Part shown: piece after piece, positions 34,896 to 43,586 of the stretch
How the letters are laid out: each line of letters starts with the position of its first letter
Numbering within the stretch: position 1 is the stretch's first letter
Assembly (NCBI GenBank): GCA_902778055.1
Contig: CACYWL010000010.1
Coordinates: 32,575 to 96,574 of the forward strand
Direction of reading: 5' to 3'
DNA length: 64,000 bases
Source: an uncultured Eubacteriales bacterium
GTDB taxonomy: Bacteria; Bacillota; Clostridia; Christensenellales; Aristaeellaceae
The notes under the pieces: model-generated
What the model saw: the letters and a program-made list of their open reading frames with translations, nothing else
What the model was told of the DNA's origin: nothing
Databases searched by the model: none
Made by a program: the position numbers and the translations under genes

Positions 34896-36107
34896 ATGAA
34901 AAAGATCGGAAGAAAAGCAGGAGCAGCGCTGCTTGCGGCAGCGCTGCTGTTCGGCACGGCCGGCGTCGGCGCCGCGGAATGGGAAGAGGAAACCAAGAAC
35001 GGGAAGACGAGCCGCCGGATCTGGACGGACGCGAACGGCGAGATCGCCCTCTCTCCGGAAGGGTACGCCATTGTGGCGATGAGCTACAGCGGCACCTCGG
35101 TGACGGAGAAATACTATGACGCCGACGGAAATCCCGCGCCCGCGGCCGGAGGATATTACGGCCGGATCCTGACCTATGGGAACAAGCACCGGCTCGAGGA
35201 GATCGTCTACCTGGACGCAAACTGGGAGAAGGCGGCCTGCGCCGAAGGCTACGCCCGGGTCCGGATTTCCTATACCTCGGCCGGCGGGGTGACCCAGGCC
35301 GGATACTATGACGAGGCGAATCACCTGATGATCGTTCCCTCCCTGGGATACGCCCAGGTGAAGAATGATTACCGGGGAACCACGCTGACGAAAACCACCT
35401 ATCTGGACGCGGAGAAGCAGCCGGTGGATACACCGCTCGGATACGCGGTCATGAACCAGAACGTCAACCGGAGCAACCGGGTGACCGGCATCTCCTTCGA
35501 GCACGCGGACGGCAGCCCGGCCGTCGGGCCGGAGGGCTGGGCCGTCATGGAGCGCGAGCTGGACAAAAAGAACCGGGAGACCAGCCGGAAATACTATGAC
35601 CTTTCCGGCGCGATGACGGACCGGGGGCTGGGATACGCCTACGAGACGAAGAAATGGGAGAGCGACCGGGTCTGCGTGATCAGCCGCTACAGCCTTGAGA
35701 ATCAGCAGGTGCCCATGGGCGCGGGGTATGTATCCCTGCGGCGGGAGACGAACCGGGACGGTCAGGTGATCCGGGAAACCTTCCTGGATGAGACAGGCGC
35801 GGTGCAGGAGAACACCGAGGGCGTGGCCTCCCGGAAGTATACCTATGACGACGGAGACCGGATGGTACGGGTGACCTTTGAGGGCGCCCACGGGGACATC
35901 ACGGAGGGCAGCGGCGGATACGCAGGCTATCAGGAAACCCTGAACGCCGACGGCTTTGTGGAGTCCCGGGTCTATCTGGGAAAGGGCGGAAAGCCGGTGA
36001 ACACCTCCGGCGGATACAGCGAAATCCGCTATGCCTACGACGCCTTCGGCCGGGTCAGCCGGACGGAGTACTATGACACCAACGGAAACCTGCTCCGGCA
36101 GGAGTGA
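34896..36107 (+). CDS. Exported protein made of about 35-residue YD-like repeats
   Basis: A 403-residue exported protein. After a signal peptide (to about residue 26) it consists of some ten degenerate repeats of 33-38 residues, each with a G-Y turn, a strand and a second turn of the type YYDADGNPA, FLDETGAVQ or YLDAEKQPV. This recalls the YD repeats of RHS proteins, but there is no RHS core or toxin domain. A beta-rich, carbohydrate- or surface-binding role is only a guess. The start has only a weak ribosome binding site, but a strong promoter is upstream. Confidence 0.75.
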   Translation: MKKIGRKAGAALLAAALLFGTAGVGAAEWEEETKNGKTSRRIWTDANGEIALSPEGYAIVAMSYSGTSVTEKYYDADGNPAPAAGGYYGRILTYGNKHRLEEIVYLDANWEKAACAEGYARVRISYTSAGGVTQAGYYDEANHLMIVPSLGYAQVKNDYRGTTLTKTTYLDAEKQPVDTPLGYAVMNQNVNRSNRVTGISFEHADGSPAVGPEGWAVMERELDKKNRETSRKYYDLSGAMTDRGLGYAYETKKWESDRVCVISRYSLENQQVPMGAGYVSLRRETNRDGQVIRETFLDETGAVQENTEGVASRKYTYDDGDRMVRVTFEGAHGDITEGSGGYAGYQETLNADGFVESRVYLGKGGKPVNTSGGYSEIRYAYDAFGRVSRTEYYDTNGNLLRQE

Positions 36108-36223
36108 ACGGGAGAAGAACAGGCTCCGCACCAGCCCCGCCTCCGGGGGGACGGGACGGACAGACAATTTCGAAAATCAAGGAGAATCCGGCTTCGGGCC
36201 GGAGGACAGAAGGAGGCCGCAGA

Positions 36224-38242
36224 ATGGATATCCGGAAACTGAAAAGTCCCTATGAAATCATTCGCATCGATCCCTGGCTGGAGCCCTACAGCGGGGAAAT
36301 CGACCTGCGGATGAACCGTTTTCTGGAGAGAAGAGCCCAGCTGGTGGGGGACGCGGAAACCCTGACGGATTTCGCGAACGGACACCTGTATTTCGGCATT
36401 CACCGGACGGAGACGGGATGGGTTGTCCGGGAATGGCTGCCCGGCGCGGACGCGGCGTATCTGACGGGAGACTTCAACGGATGGAGTCACGACCTGCATC
36501 CGATGGAGAAGAAGGAGAACGGCGTCTGGGAAATCCTGCTCGAGGGACGGGACGCGCTGAAGCATGGCCAGAACATCAAGCTGTGGGTTGAAAAGAACGG
36601 GGGCGGCTTCGAACGCATCCCCGCCTGCATCACCCGGGCGCAGCAGGATCCCCGGACCCATATGCTCTGCGGCCAGGTCTGGGATCCGGAACCCTTTGCC
36701 TGGACCGACGGGAAATGGCAGGAGAAAAAGCCGGAGGCGCCGCTGATCTATGAGGCGCATATCGGCATGGCGACCCAGGAAGAGCGGATCGGCACCTACC
36801 GGGAGTTCGCGGATCTGGTGCTGCCCAGGATTCAGAAGCTGGGCTACAACACCGTGCAGCTGATGGCCATCCAGGAGCATCCGTACTACGGATCCTTCGG
36901 ATACCAGGTGACCAACTTCTACGCGGCCAGCTCCCGGTACGGTACGCCGGAGGATCTGAAGTATCTGATCAATCAGGCCCACGGGATGGGCCTGCGGGTG
37001 CTGCTTGACGTGGTGCACAGCCATGCCTGCCCCAACGTCGGGGAGGGACTGCAGTATCAGGACGGGACGGACGGCCAGTACTTCCTCGAAGGCTTCGCCG
37101 GCCAGCATCCGGCCTGGGGAACCCGGCTGTTCAACTACGGAAGGCCGGAGGTGCTTCACTTCCTGCTGAGCAATCTGAAATTCTGGATCGAGGAATACCA
37201 TTTCGACGGATTCCGTTTCGACGGCGTGACCAGCATGATGTACCATGACCACGGGCTGGGCTCCGCCTTCTCCAATTACGGCATGTACTTCAACATGAAC
37301 ACCGACCTGGAGGCCATCAACTACCTGCAGCTGGCGGCGGAGCTGATCCACGAGGTGAACCCGAACGCCTCGGTCATCGCGGAGGACATGAGCGGCATGC
37401 CGGGCATGTGCCTGCCTCTGGAGCAGGGCGGTTTCGGGTTTGACTACCGGCTGGCCATGGGCGAGCCGGACTACTGGATCAAGCTGCTGAAGGAAACCCG
37501 GGACGAGGACTGGCAGATGAACGCCCTGTGGCACGAGATGACCACCCGGAGGCCGCAGGAGAAGGTCATCGGCTACTGCGAGAGCCATGACCAGGCGCTG
37601 GTCGGGGACAAGACGATCCTGTTCCGCATGGCGGATGCCGAGATGTATACCGGCATGGAGAAAAAGTATCACTCCGCGACCATGGACCGGGCCATCGAGC
37701 TGCACAAGATGATCCGGCTGCTGACGCTTTCCAGCGGCGGCAACGGCTACCTCAATTTCATGGGCAACGAATTCGGCCATCCCGAATGGATCGATTTCCC
37801 GCGGGAGGGCAACGGATGGAGCTACAAATACTGCCGGAGGCAGTGGCAGCTCGTCGACAACCCGGATCTGAAATACGAGTGGCTGAACGATTTTGACACC
37901 GCGATGATTCACCTGGCCCGGGAGCACAGGCTGCTGGACGATCCCTGGCCGGTGAACCTGTGGATCGACGAGGGACGGAAGATCATCGCCTTCAGCCGGG
38001 GGGGCCTGATCTTCCTCTTCGACTTCCATACCAGCTACAGTGAGCAGCATTTCTTCCTGCCCTGCCACACGACCGGGGAGGGGAAATACCGGGTCATCCT
38101 GAGCACGGACGAATTCCGCTTCGGCGGCGCCGGCCTTGTGTCGCACGACTATGAGTACCGGACCGAACAGGATCCGGAGCACGGCACGGGGTTCTACATC
38201 TACGCCCCGGCCCGGACCGCGATGGTGCTGCGGAAGGAATAA
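36224..38242 (+). CDS. glgB: 1,4-alpha-glucan branching enzyme, GH13_8-like
   Basis: A 672-residue branching enzyme that makes alpha-1,6 branches in glycogen. A short N-terminal helix and a CBM48 domain (VREWLPGADAAYLTGDFNGW) precede the GH13 barrel. Catalytic residues can be placed at Asp333 (GFRFDGVTSMMYHDHG) and Glu387 (VIAEDMSGMPG), with the region IV CESHDQALVGDKT. The phrases HPEWIDFPREGN and YKYCRRQWQL are those of the eukaryotic-type GH13_8 branch rather than GH13_9. AGGAGG sets ATG 36224. Other glg genes are not in the window. Confidence 0.94.
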   Translation: MDIRKLKSPYEIIRIDPWLEPYSGEIDLRMNRFLERRAQLVGDAETLTDFANGHLYFGIHRTETGWVVREWLPGADAAYLTGDFNGWSHDLHPMEKKENGVWEILLEGRDALKHGQNIKLWVEKNGGGFERIPACITRAQQDPRTHMLCGQVWDPEPFAWTDGKWQEKKPEAPLIYEAHIGMATQEERIGTYREFADLVLPRIQKLGYNTVQLMAIQEHPYYGSFGYQVTNFYAASSRYGTPEDLKYLINQAHGMGLRVLLDVVHSHACPNVGEGLQYQDGTDGQYFLEGFAGQHPAWGTRLFNYGRPEVLHFLLSNLKFWIEEYHFDGFRFDGVTSMMYHDHGLGSAFSNYGMYFNMNTDLEAINYLQLAAELIHEVNPNASVIAEDMSGMPGMCLPLEQGGFGFDYRLAMGEPDYWIKLLKETRDEDWQMNALWHEMTTRRPQEKVIGYCESHDQALVGDKTILFRMADAEMYTGMEKKYHSATMDRAIELHKMIRLLTLSSGGNGYLNFMGNEFGHPEWIDFPREGNGWSYKYCRRQWQLVDNPDLKYEWLNDFDTAMIHLAREHRLLDDPWPVNLWIDEGRKIIAFSRGGLIFLFDFHTSYSEQHFFLPCHTTGEGKYRVILSTDEFRFGGAGLVSHDYEYRTEQDPEHGTGFYIYAPARTAMVLRKE

Positions 38243-38278
38243 GGGCATTTTTCCCTTTCCTTTTTCGCGAAAGACATG

Positions 38279-38284
38279 TATAAT
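38279..38284 (+). promoter_or_regulatory. -10 element of the acetate kinase promoter
   Basis: A perfect TATAAT lies 72 nt before ackA; the -35 region (TTTCCT, 17-nt spacer) is poor. Confidence 0.45.
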
Positions 38285-38355
38285 GAAAAAAGGCTGTGCG
38301 CCGGGGCGCGCCGCGGCCGCGAAACCCTGACTATTATGAAGGAGACGGAAGCATC

Positions 38356-39594
38356 ATGAAGATTCTGGTTGTAAACGCGGGTTCCTCCTCGCTGAAGTAT
38401 CAGCTGATCGACATGGAGGGCGAAAAGGAGCTGGCCAAGGGGCTGGTCGAGCGCATTGGCATCGAGGGCAGCCGCCTGAAGCATTCGGCGGGGGAGAAGA
38501 GCACGGTCATCGAGGAAGAGATTCCGGATCATGAAGCCGCGGCCCAGCTGATGCTGAAGATCCTGCAGGATAAGGAATACGGCGTGATCAGAAGCACGGA
38601 CGAGATCGGCGCGGTCGGCCACCGGGTGCTGCACGGCGGGAACAAGTTTACCGCCTCCATGATCGTGAACCAGGATGTCAAGGACGCCATCCGGGAATGC
38701 TTCCCGCTTGGACCGCTTCACAATCCCGCCAACCTGATGGGCATCGAAGCCTGCGAGAAGGTCATGAAGGGGACGCCCCAGGTCGCCGTGTTCGACACCG
38801 CGTTCCATCAGACGATGCCTCCGAAGGCCTATATGTACGGCGTTCCGAAGATGTATGAGGAAAAGCTGCATGTCCGCCGCTACGGCTTCCACGGCACCAG
38901 CCACCGCTTTGTGAGCCGCCGGGTGTGCGAGTTCCTGGGCGTGAAGCCCGAGGGCAAGCGGATCATCATCGCGCATCTGGGCAACGGCTCCAGCCTGAGC
39001 GCCGTGAAGGACGGCAAGTGCGTGGACACCTCCATGGGCCTGACGCCTCTGGAGGGCCTGCTGATGGGCACCCGCTGCGGCAGCCTGGATCCCGCCGTGG
39101 TGCAGTTCATCGCCAACAATCCCCTGAATGAGGACGGCACCCCCATGGGCCATCCGATCTCCGTGGATGATGTGCTGACGATGATGAACAAGAAGAGCGG
39201 CCTGCTGGGCATCAGCGGAAAGAGCAGCGACTGCCGCGACGTCGAGGCCATGGCGGACGCCGGGGATGAGAACGGCAAGCTGGCCATGGACATGCTGATC
39301 TACGGTATCAAGAAGTACATCGGCGCCTACGCGGCGGCCATGGGCGGCGTGGACATCATCTGCTTCACCGCCGGCATCGGCGAGAACAACGACAAGCTGC
39401 GCGCCGCCGTCATGGAGGGCATGGAGTTCCTGGGCGCGAAGATTGATCCCGCCAAGAACGCCGGCCGGGGCGAGAAGATCATCAGCGCGGACGACAGCAA
39501 GGTCACGGTCTGCGTCATTCCCACCAACGAGGAGATCATGATCGCCCGCGACACGCTGGATCTGGTCACCACCGGAAAGGTCCGGGACAACTGA
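38356..39594 (+). CDS. ackA: Acetate kinase
   Basis: A 412-residue enzyme that makes ATP from acetyl-phosphate, the last step of acetate fermentation. Conserved blocks are MKILVVNAGSSSLKYQ at the start, GHRVLHGGNKF, NPANLMGIEAC, FDTAFHQTMP, RRYGFHGTSHRF, HLGNGSS and CFTAGIGENN. Length is normal. AAGGAGACGG precedes ATG 38356. No phosphotransacetylase gene is adjacent. Downstream, before yceD, stands the structured element of 39611-39787. Confidence 0.97.
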   Translation: MKILVVNAGSSSLKYQLIDMEGEKELAKGLVERIGIEGSRLKHSAGEKSTVIEEEIPDHEAAAQLMLKILQDKEYGVIRSTDEIGAVGHRVLHGGNKFTASMIVNQDVKDAIRECFPLGPLHNPANLMGIEACEKVMKGTPQVAVFDTAFHQTMPPKAYMYGVPKMYEEKLHVRRYGFHGTSHRFVSRRVCEFLGVKPEGKRIIIAHLGNGSSLSAVKDGKCVDTSMGLTPLEGLLMGTRCGSLDPAVVQFIANNPLNEDGTPMGHPISVDDVLTMMNKKSGLLGISGKSSDCRDVEAMADAGDENGKLAMDMLIYGIKKYIGAYAAAMGGVDIICFTAGIGENNDKLRAAVMEGMEFLGAKIDPAKNAGRGEKIISADDSKVTVCVIPTNEEIMIARDTLDLVTTGKVRDN

Positions 39595-39610
39595 GAAAAC
39601 CCGGAAGGAA

Positions 39611-39787
39611 GCTGCTCAGCCCTGCGCATGCCTGGGGTATTCCGGCCCGGGCGGCGGCTCGCGCCTCCGTTCCGAACGCAGCGGTACAAAGGCTCTGCCT
39701 TCCCTTCGGTCGGCACAGCCCAAGTACCGGCGTTCTCCAAGGCGCCCGGATACGGAACACCCCGGCGCGCATGAAAGGCTGAGCAGC
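39611..39787. ncRNA. 177-nt rod-shaped structured element, 6S RNA-like candidate
   Basis: The element folds as one long interrupted hairpin. The ends, GCTGCTCAGCC (39611-39621) and GGCTGAGCAGC (39777-39787), pair perfectly. A second helix is CTGGGGTATTCCG with CGGAACACCCCGG, then CCGGGCG-type pairs, then an asymmetric open region with some 20 unpaired nt on the left side (about 39652-39673), and a terminal stem (GAACGC, GGTAC, GGCTCTGCC with GGCACAGCC) with loop TTCCCTTCGGT. Length, closing stem, central bubble and terminal stem match 6S RNA. No good promoter was found on either strand, so the orientation is unresolved. It could also be a long 3' UTR hairpin of ackA. Confidence 0.5.
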
Positions 39788-39818
39788 TGCGTCAGTGCGA
39801 AAACCCCTGAATTTGTTG

Positions 39819-39847
39819 TTGACAAAAGGTTTTTGAACGACTATAAT
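39819..39847 (+). promoter_or_regulatory. Consensus sigma-A promoter of yceD-rpmF
   Basis: A perfect TTGACA (39819-39824), 17 nt and a perfect TATAAT (39842-39847), the strongest promoter in the window, as expected for a ribosomal protein gene. Confidence 0.93.
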
Positions 39848-39875
39848 GCTACACGGTCACTTTTGAGGTGAGGAC

Positions 39876-40370
39876 ATGGAGCTGGATGTTTCCAGGGCCT
39901 TAGCCCGGCCCGGTCAGGAGTTTCCCTTCTCCGGTACGCAGGCCATTGCGGATCAGGAGATCTACGGTACGGTGGTCAGACTGGACGACTGTGCGGTGGA
40001 GGGGACGTTCATGGCCGACGACGAGGGGAACATCTCCGTGAGAGGGCGGGTGGATACCGTCGCCCACGCTCCCTGCGCCAACTGCCTTCAGGAGGCTTCC
40101 GCCAGGGTCGGAAACGAGTTTGACGAGGAGTTCATCCGGAACGGCGACCCGGAGGATGATGAGATCTTCGCCTACGAAGGTCACAGGCTTTCCCTGGACA
40201 AGTTGGTCATGTCTTACGCCGTCATGGCTCTGCCGATCCGCTTCCTATGCAGGGAGGATTGTCCGGGCTTTGAAGAATATCTGGACCGGACGGAAAGCCC
40301 TGAGGAATCGGGGATTCAGCACCCGTTTGCGGGGCTGAGGCAATTGCTTGATCAAATGGAGGAGGTGTAA
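39876..40370 (+). CDS. DUF177/YceD family protein
   Basis: A 164-residue protein of the YceD (DUF177) family, with [20 protein letters not shown] and [20 protein letters not shown]. The family is tied to rRNA biogenesis and is nearly always found directly before rpmF, as here (2-nt gap). Two Cys pairs (CANC and C...C near CREDCPG) may bind metal. GAGGTGAGG precedes the ATG. Confidence 0.91.
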   Translation: MELDVSRALARPGQEFPFSGTQAIADQEIYGTVVRLDDCAVEGTFMADDEGNISVRGRVDTVAHAPCANCLQEASARVGNEFDEEFIRNGDPEDDEIFAYEGHRLSLDKLVMSYAVMALPIRFLCREDCPGFEEYLDRTESPEESGIQHPFAGLRQLLDQMEEV

Positions 40371-40372
40371 AT

Positions 40373-40564
40373 ATGGCTGTACCGAAGGGGAAAGTATCCA
40401 AGGCTCGCAAGAACAGCCGCCGCGCCAATTGGAAACTGCAGCTTCCGGCCATCGGGGAGTGCCCCCAGTGCCACCAGATGAAGCTGTCCCACCGCGTGTG
40501 CAAGAACTGCGGTTATTATAACGGCGTCCAGGTCGTCAACAAGGACGAAAAGAAGGACGCCTGA
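40373..40564 (+). CDS. rpmF: 50S ribosomal protein L32
   Basis: A 63-residue basic protein with the L32 start [20 protein letters not shown] and the zinc ribbon CPQCHQ...CKNC (four cysteines), so the zinc-binding form. GGAGG lies 7 nt before the ATG. It is followed by a terminator; plsX, which often follows in Bacillota, is absent. Confidence 0.97.
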   Translation: MAVPKGKVSKARKNSRRANWKLQLPAIGECPQCHQMKLSHRVCKNCGYYNGVQVVNKDEKKDA

Positions 40565-40594
40565 TTGTCGACCGCTTTTTTATCCTGGTTTGAC

Positions 40595-40625
40595 AGCTCC
40601 GTCCTGATTCGGGACGGGGCTTTTT
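40595..40625 (+). terminator. Terminator after rpmF
   Basis: AGCTCCGTCC pairs with GGGACGGGGCT around TGATTC, followed by five T. Confidence 0.87.
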
Positions 40626-40693
40626 CCTGTTTCCGGGACGCATGACACCGACCCGGCGGTCTTCTCCGCCGGGGGACGAGGAGGAAAGAAGAC

Positions 40694-43354
40694 ATGTCTG
40701 AGACGAAGAAGACGGGCGCGGAAATGGCGACCCGGTTTGATCCGCAGTCCATCGAGAGCGACATCTACGCGGCCTGGGAGGAAAGCGGCGCGTTTACGGC
40801 CCACAGGGTGGAGGGAAAGAAGCCTTTCACCATTGTGATGCCTCCGCCCAACATCACCGGACAGCTGCACATGGGGCACGCCATGGACTGCATCCTGCAG
40901 GACGCGCCCATCCGCTATCACCGGATGAAGGGGGATCCGACCCTGTGGCTGCCCGGGACGGACCATGCCGCCATCGCCACGGAGGTCAAGATCGTGGACG
41001 CCATGCGGAAGGAAGGCCTGACCAAGGCCAGCCTGGGCCGGGAGAAATTCCTCGAGCGGGCCTGGGATTGGAAGCGGGAATTCGGCGGCCGCATCGTGAA
41101 CCAGCAGCGCCGCATGGGCGTCAGCTGCGACTGGAGCCGGGAGCGCTTCACAATGGACGAGGGCTGCAGCCGGGCCGTGCGCGAGGTGTTCGTGCGCCTC
41201 TATGAAAAGAACCTGATCTACCGCGGACAGCGGATGATCAACTGGTGCCCCAGCTGCCGCAGCGCCCTGAGCGACGCGGAGGTTGAGTACCGGGAGCAGG
41301 ACTCCCATCTGTGGCACATCCGCTATCCCGGCGCCGACGGCAGCGAGGGCGTCGTCGTGGCGACCACCCGTCCGGAAACCATGCTGGGGGATACCGGCGT
41401 GGCCGTGAACCCGAATGACGAGCGGTACACGGAGCTGGTCGGGAAAAAGGTGATCCTGCCGATTATGAACCGGGAGATCCCGGTGGTGGCGGACGACTAT
41501 GTGGAAATGGACTTCGGAACCGGCGCGGTGAAGATGACGCCGGCTCATGACCCGAACGACTTCGAGGTCGCCCAGAGGCACAACCTGGAGATCATCACCG
41601 TCACCAATGACGACGGAACGATGAACGAGAACGCCGGCGCCTACAACGGAATGGATCCGCTGGAATGCCGGAAGGCCGTCCTGGAGGAGCTGGACCGGCT
41701 GGGTCTGCTGGTGAAGACGGAGGACTACAAGCATAACGTGGGCTTCTGCTACCGCCACGGCAACACCGTCGTGGAGCCCCGGCTCAGCGAGCAGTGGTTC
41801 GTGAAGATGAAGCCTCTGGCGGAGCCGGCCATCGCCGCCGTGCGCGAGGGAAAGACGAAGTTCATTCCCGACCGGTTCAGCAAGATCTACTACAACTGGA
41901 TGGAGAACATCCGGGACTGGTGCATCAGCCGGCAGCTGTGGTGGGGCCACCGGATCCCCGCCTGGTACTGCGACGAGTGCGGAGAGATGACCGTGAGCCG
42001 CGAGGATCCGACGGTCTGCCCGAAGTGCGGAAGCGGAAAGCTGCGGCAGGATGAGGACGTGCTGGATACCTGGTTCTCCTCCGCCCTGTGGCCTTTCTCC
42101 ACCCTCGGATGGCCGGATGAGACAGAGGATCTGAAGTATTTCTATCCCACTACGATGCTGGTCACCGGATACGACATCATCTTCTTCTGGGTGGCGCGGA
42201 TGATTTTCAGCGGCATCGAGAACATGGGCGAGACACCCTTTGAGACCGTGCTGATCCACGGCCTGGTCCGGGATGAGAAGGGCCGGAAGATGTCCAAATC
42301 CCTGGGCAACGGCGTGGATCCCCTGGAGGTCATCAACGAATACGGCGCCGACGCGCTGCGGTTCAGCCTGGTGATGGGCGTCAGCCCCGGAAACGACACC
42401 CGCTACAGCAAGGACCGGGTGGAATCCGCCCGGAACTTCGCCAACAAGGTCTGGAACGCCTCCCGCTTCGTGCTGATGAACGTCAGCGAGCGCGGCGAAA
42501 TCGATCCCGCGAAGCTGGAGGTGGCCGATCAGTGGATCCTGAGCCGGCTGCAGAACGCGATCCGCGAGATTTCGGCCCACATGGAGGACGGGGACTTCGG
42601 CCTGGCGGCCACGAAGATCTACGACTTTGCCTGGAGCGAGTTCTGCGACTGGTACATCGAGCTGAGCAAGGCCCGGCTGCTGGGCGAGGACGGGGAAAGC
42701 AAGGAGACGGCGAAGGCCGTGCTGCTCTACGTGCTGGAGGCGCTGCTGAAGCTGCTGCACCCCTTCATGCCCTTCCTGACGGAGCAGGTGTACAAATACC
42801 TGCCGGGCAGCGAGGGCTTCCTCATGCTGCAGAAATGGCCCGAGGTGAAGGCGGAGCTGGACTTCCCCGAGGAAGAGAAGCGGATGGAAGGCGTGATGGA
42901 GATCATCCGGACCATCCGGAATCTGCGCAGCGAAATGAACGTGGCCCCCTCGAAGCGGACCCGGCTGATGCTGCTGCCCGGGGACGGATGGCAGGCCGCG
43001 CTGGAAAACGGCGAGGGATACTTCAGGCGCCTGGCGGGGGCGGAGAAGGTGGAAATGATCTCCGACCGGAATCAGGTGACCGAAAAGACCGTGTCCGCCG
43101 TGACAGCGGCCGCCGAGCTCTTCATCCCGCTGGGAGACCTGGTGGACTTCGAGAAGGAGATCGCCCGGCTGCAGAAGGAGCTGGACAACCTGGAGAAGGA
43201 AATGAAGCGGGCCCAGGGAATGCTGAACAACCCCGGCTTCGTGAACAAGGCGCCCGCGGCGCTGGTGGAGGGCGAAAGGGCGAAGCTGGCGGCCAACGAG
43301 CAGAAGGCGAAGGCCCTGGAGAGCCGGATCGCCGAGCTGAAGGAAAACCTGTAA
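40694..43354 (+). CDS. valS: Valyl-tRNA synthetase
   Basis: An 886-residue class Ia synthetase that charges tRNA-Val. The HIGH motif is HMGHAMD, the editing domain holds ATTRPETMLGDTGVAVNP, the KMSKS loop is RKMSKSLGNGVDP, and the C-terminus ends in the usual coiled-coil arm (EKEIARLQKELDNLEKEMKR). The Zn site appears as CDECGEM...CPKCGS. GGAGGA precedes the ATG. The 68-nt leader is too short for a T-box; it holds only the hairpin CCCGGCGG/CCGCCGGG just before the ribosome binding site. Confidence 0.97.
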   Translation: MSETKKTGAEMATRFDPQSIESDIYAAWEESGAFTAHRVEGKKPFTIVMPPPNITGQLHMGHAMDCILQDAPIRYHRMKGDPTLWLPGTDHAAIATEVKIVDAMRKEGLTKASLGREKFLERAWDWKREFGGRIVNQQRRMGVSCDWSRERFTMDEGCSRAVREVFVRLYEKNLIYRGQRMINWCPSCRSALSDAEVEYREQDSHLWHIRYPGADGSEGVVVATTRPETMLGDTGVAVNPNDERYTELVGKKVILPIMNREIPVVADDYVEMDFGTGAVKMTPAHDPNDFEVAQRHNLEIITVTNDDGTMNENAGAYNGMDPLECRKAVLEELDRLGLLVKTEDYKHNVGFCYRHGNTVVEPRLSEQWFVKMKPLAEPAIAAVREGKTKFIPDRFSKIYYNWMENIRDWCISRQLWWGHRIPAWYCDECGEMTVSREDPTVCPKCGSGKLRQDEDVLDTWFSSALWPFSTLGWPDETEDLKYFYPTTMLVTGYDIIFFWVARMIFSGIENMGETPFETVLIHGLVRDEKGRKMSKSLGNGVDPLEVINEYGADALRFSLVMGVSPGNDTRYSKDRVESARNFANKVWNASRFVLMNVSERGEIDPAKLEVADQWILSRLQNAIREISAHMEDGDFGLAATKIYDFAWSEFCDWYIELSKARLLGEDGESKETAKAVLLYVLEALLKLLHPFMPFLTEQVYKYLPGSEGFLMLQKWPEVKAELDFPEEEKRMEGVMEIIRTIRNLRSEMNVAPSKRTRLMLLPGDGWQAALENGEGYFRRLAGAEKVEMISDRNQVTEKTVSAVTAAAELFIPLGDLVDFEKEIARLQKELDNLEKEMKRAQGMLNNPGFVNKAPAALVEGERAKLAANEQKAKALESRIAELKENL

Positions 43355-43417
43355 TTCCACGGACCGCCGGCACTCCCTGAGGCGGTAAAACCGCATACGG
43401 GATCAGATTTATACAAC

Positions 43418-43466
43418 GCACAGAAGGGTTCAGGAACCAAAACCTGGTCCTTTCTGTGCATTTTTT
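43418..43466 (+). terminator. Terminator after valS
   Basis: GCACAGAAGG and CCTTTCTGTGC form the base of a stem (one mismatch), and the tail is ATTTTTTG. Confidence 0.82.
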
Positions 43467-43497
43467 GTCCTTTTCTTACATAAAAACGCCAAAAGAT

Positions 43498-43526
43498 TTG
43501 ACAGACAGGAGTTTTCCCCATAGAAT
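43498..43526 (+). promoter_or_regulatory. Promoter of the Ig-like/solenoid protein pair
   Basis: A perfect TTGACA (43498-43503), 17 nt, then TAGAAT (43521-43526). Confidence 0.82.
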
Positions 43527-43586
43527 AAAAATCGGGTGAATATTGTTTGACTGTTCTTTTTTGCGTGCGGAGAGGGAGAAGGAAAA

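Noticed and set aside
36071..38248. A 725-codon antisense frame over glgB, and similar frames over 12022-14097, 43602-45959 and 57567-59780
   Set aside because: All are explained by the opposite-strand genes and by GC-rich third codon positions.
40626..40693. T-box riboswitch before valS
   Set aside because: The leader is only 68 nt and lacks the T-box sequence and specifier stem.
40580..43396. A 938-codon open frame antisense to valS
   Set aside because: It is the shadow of the intact synthetase gene, with no family resemblance and no ribosome binding site.
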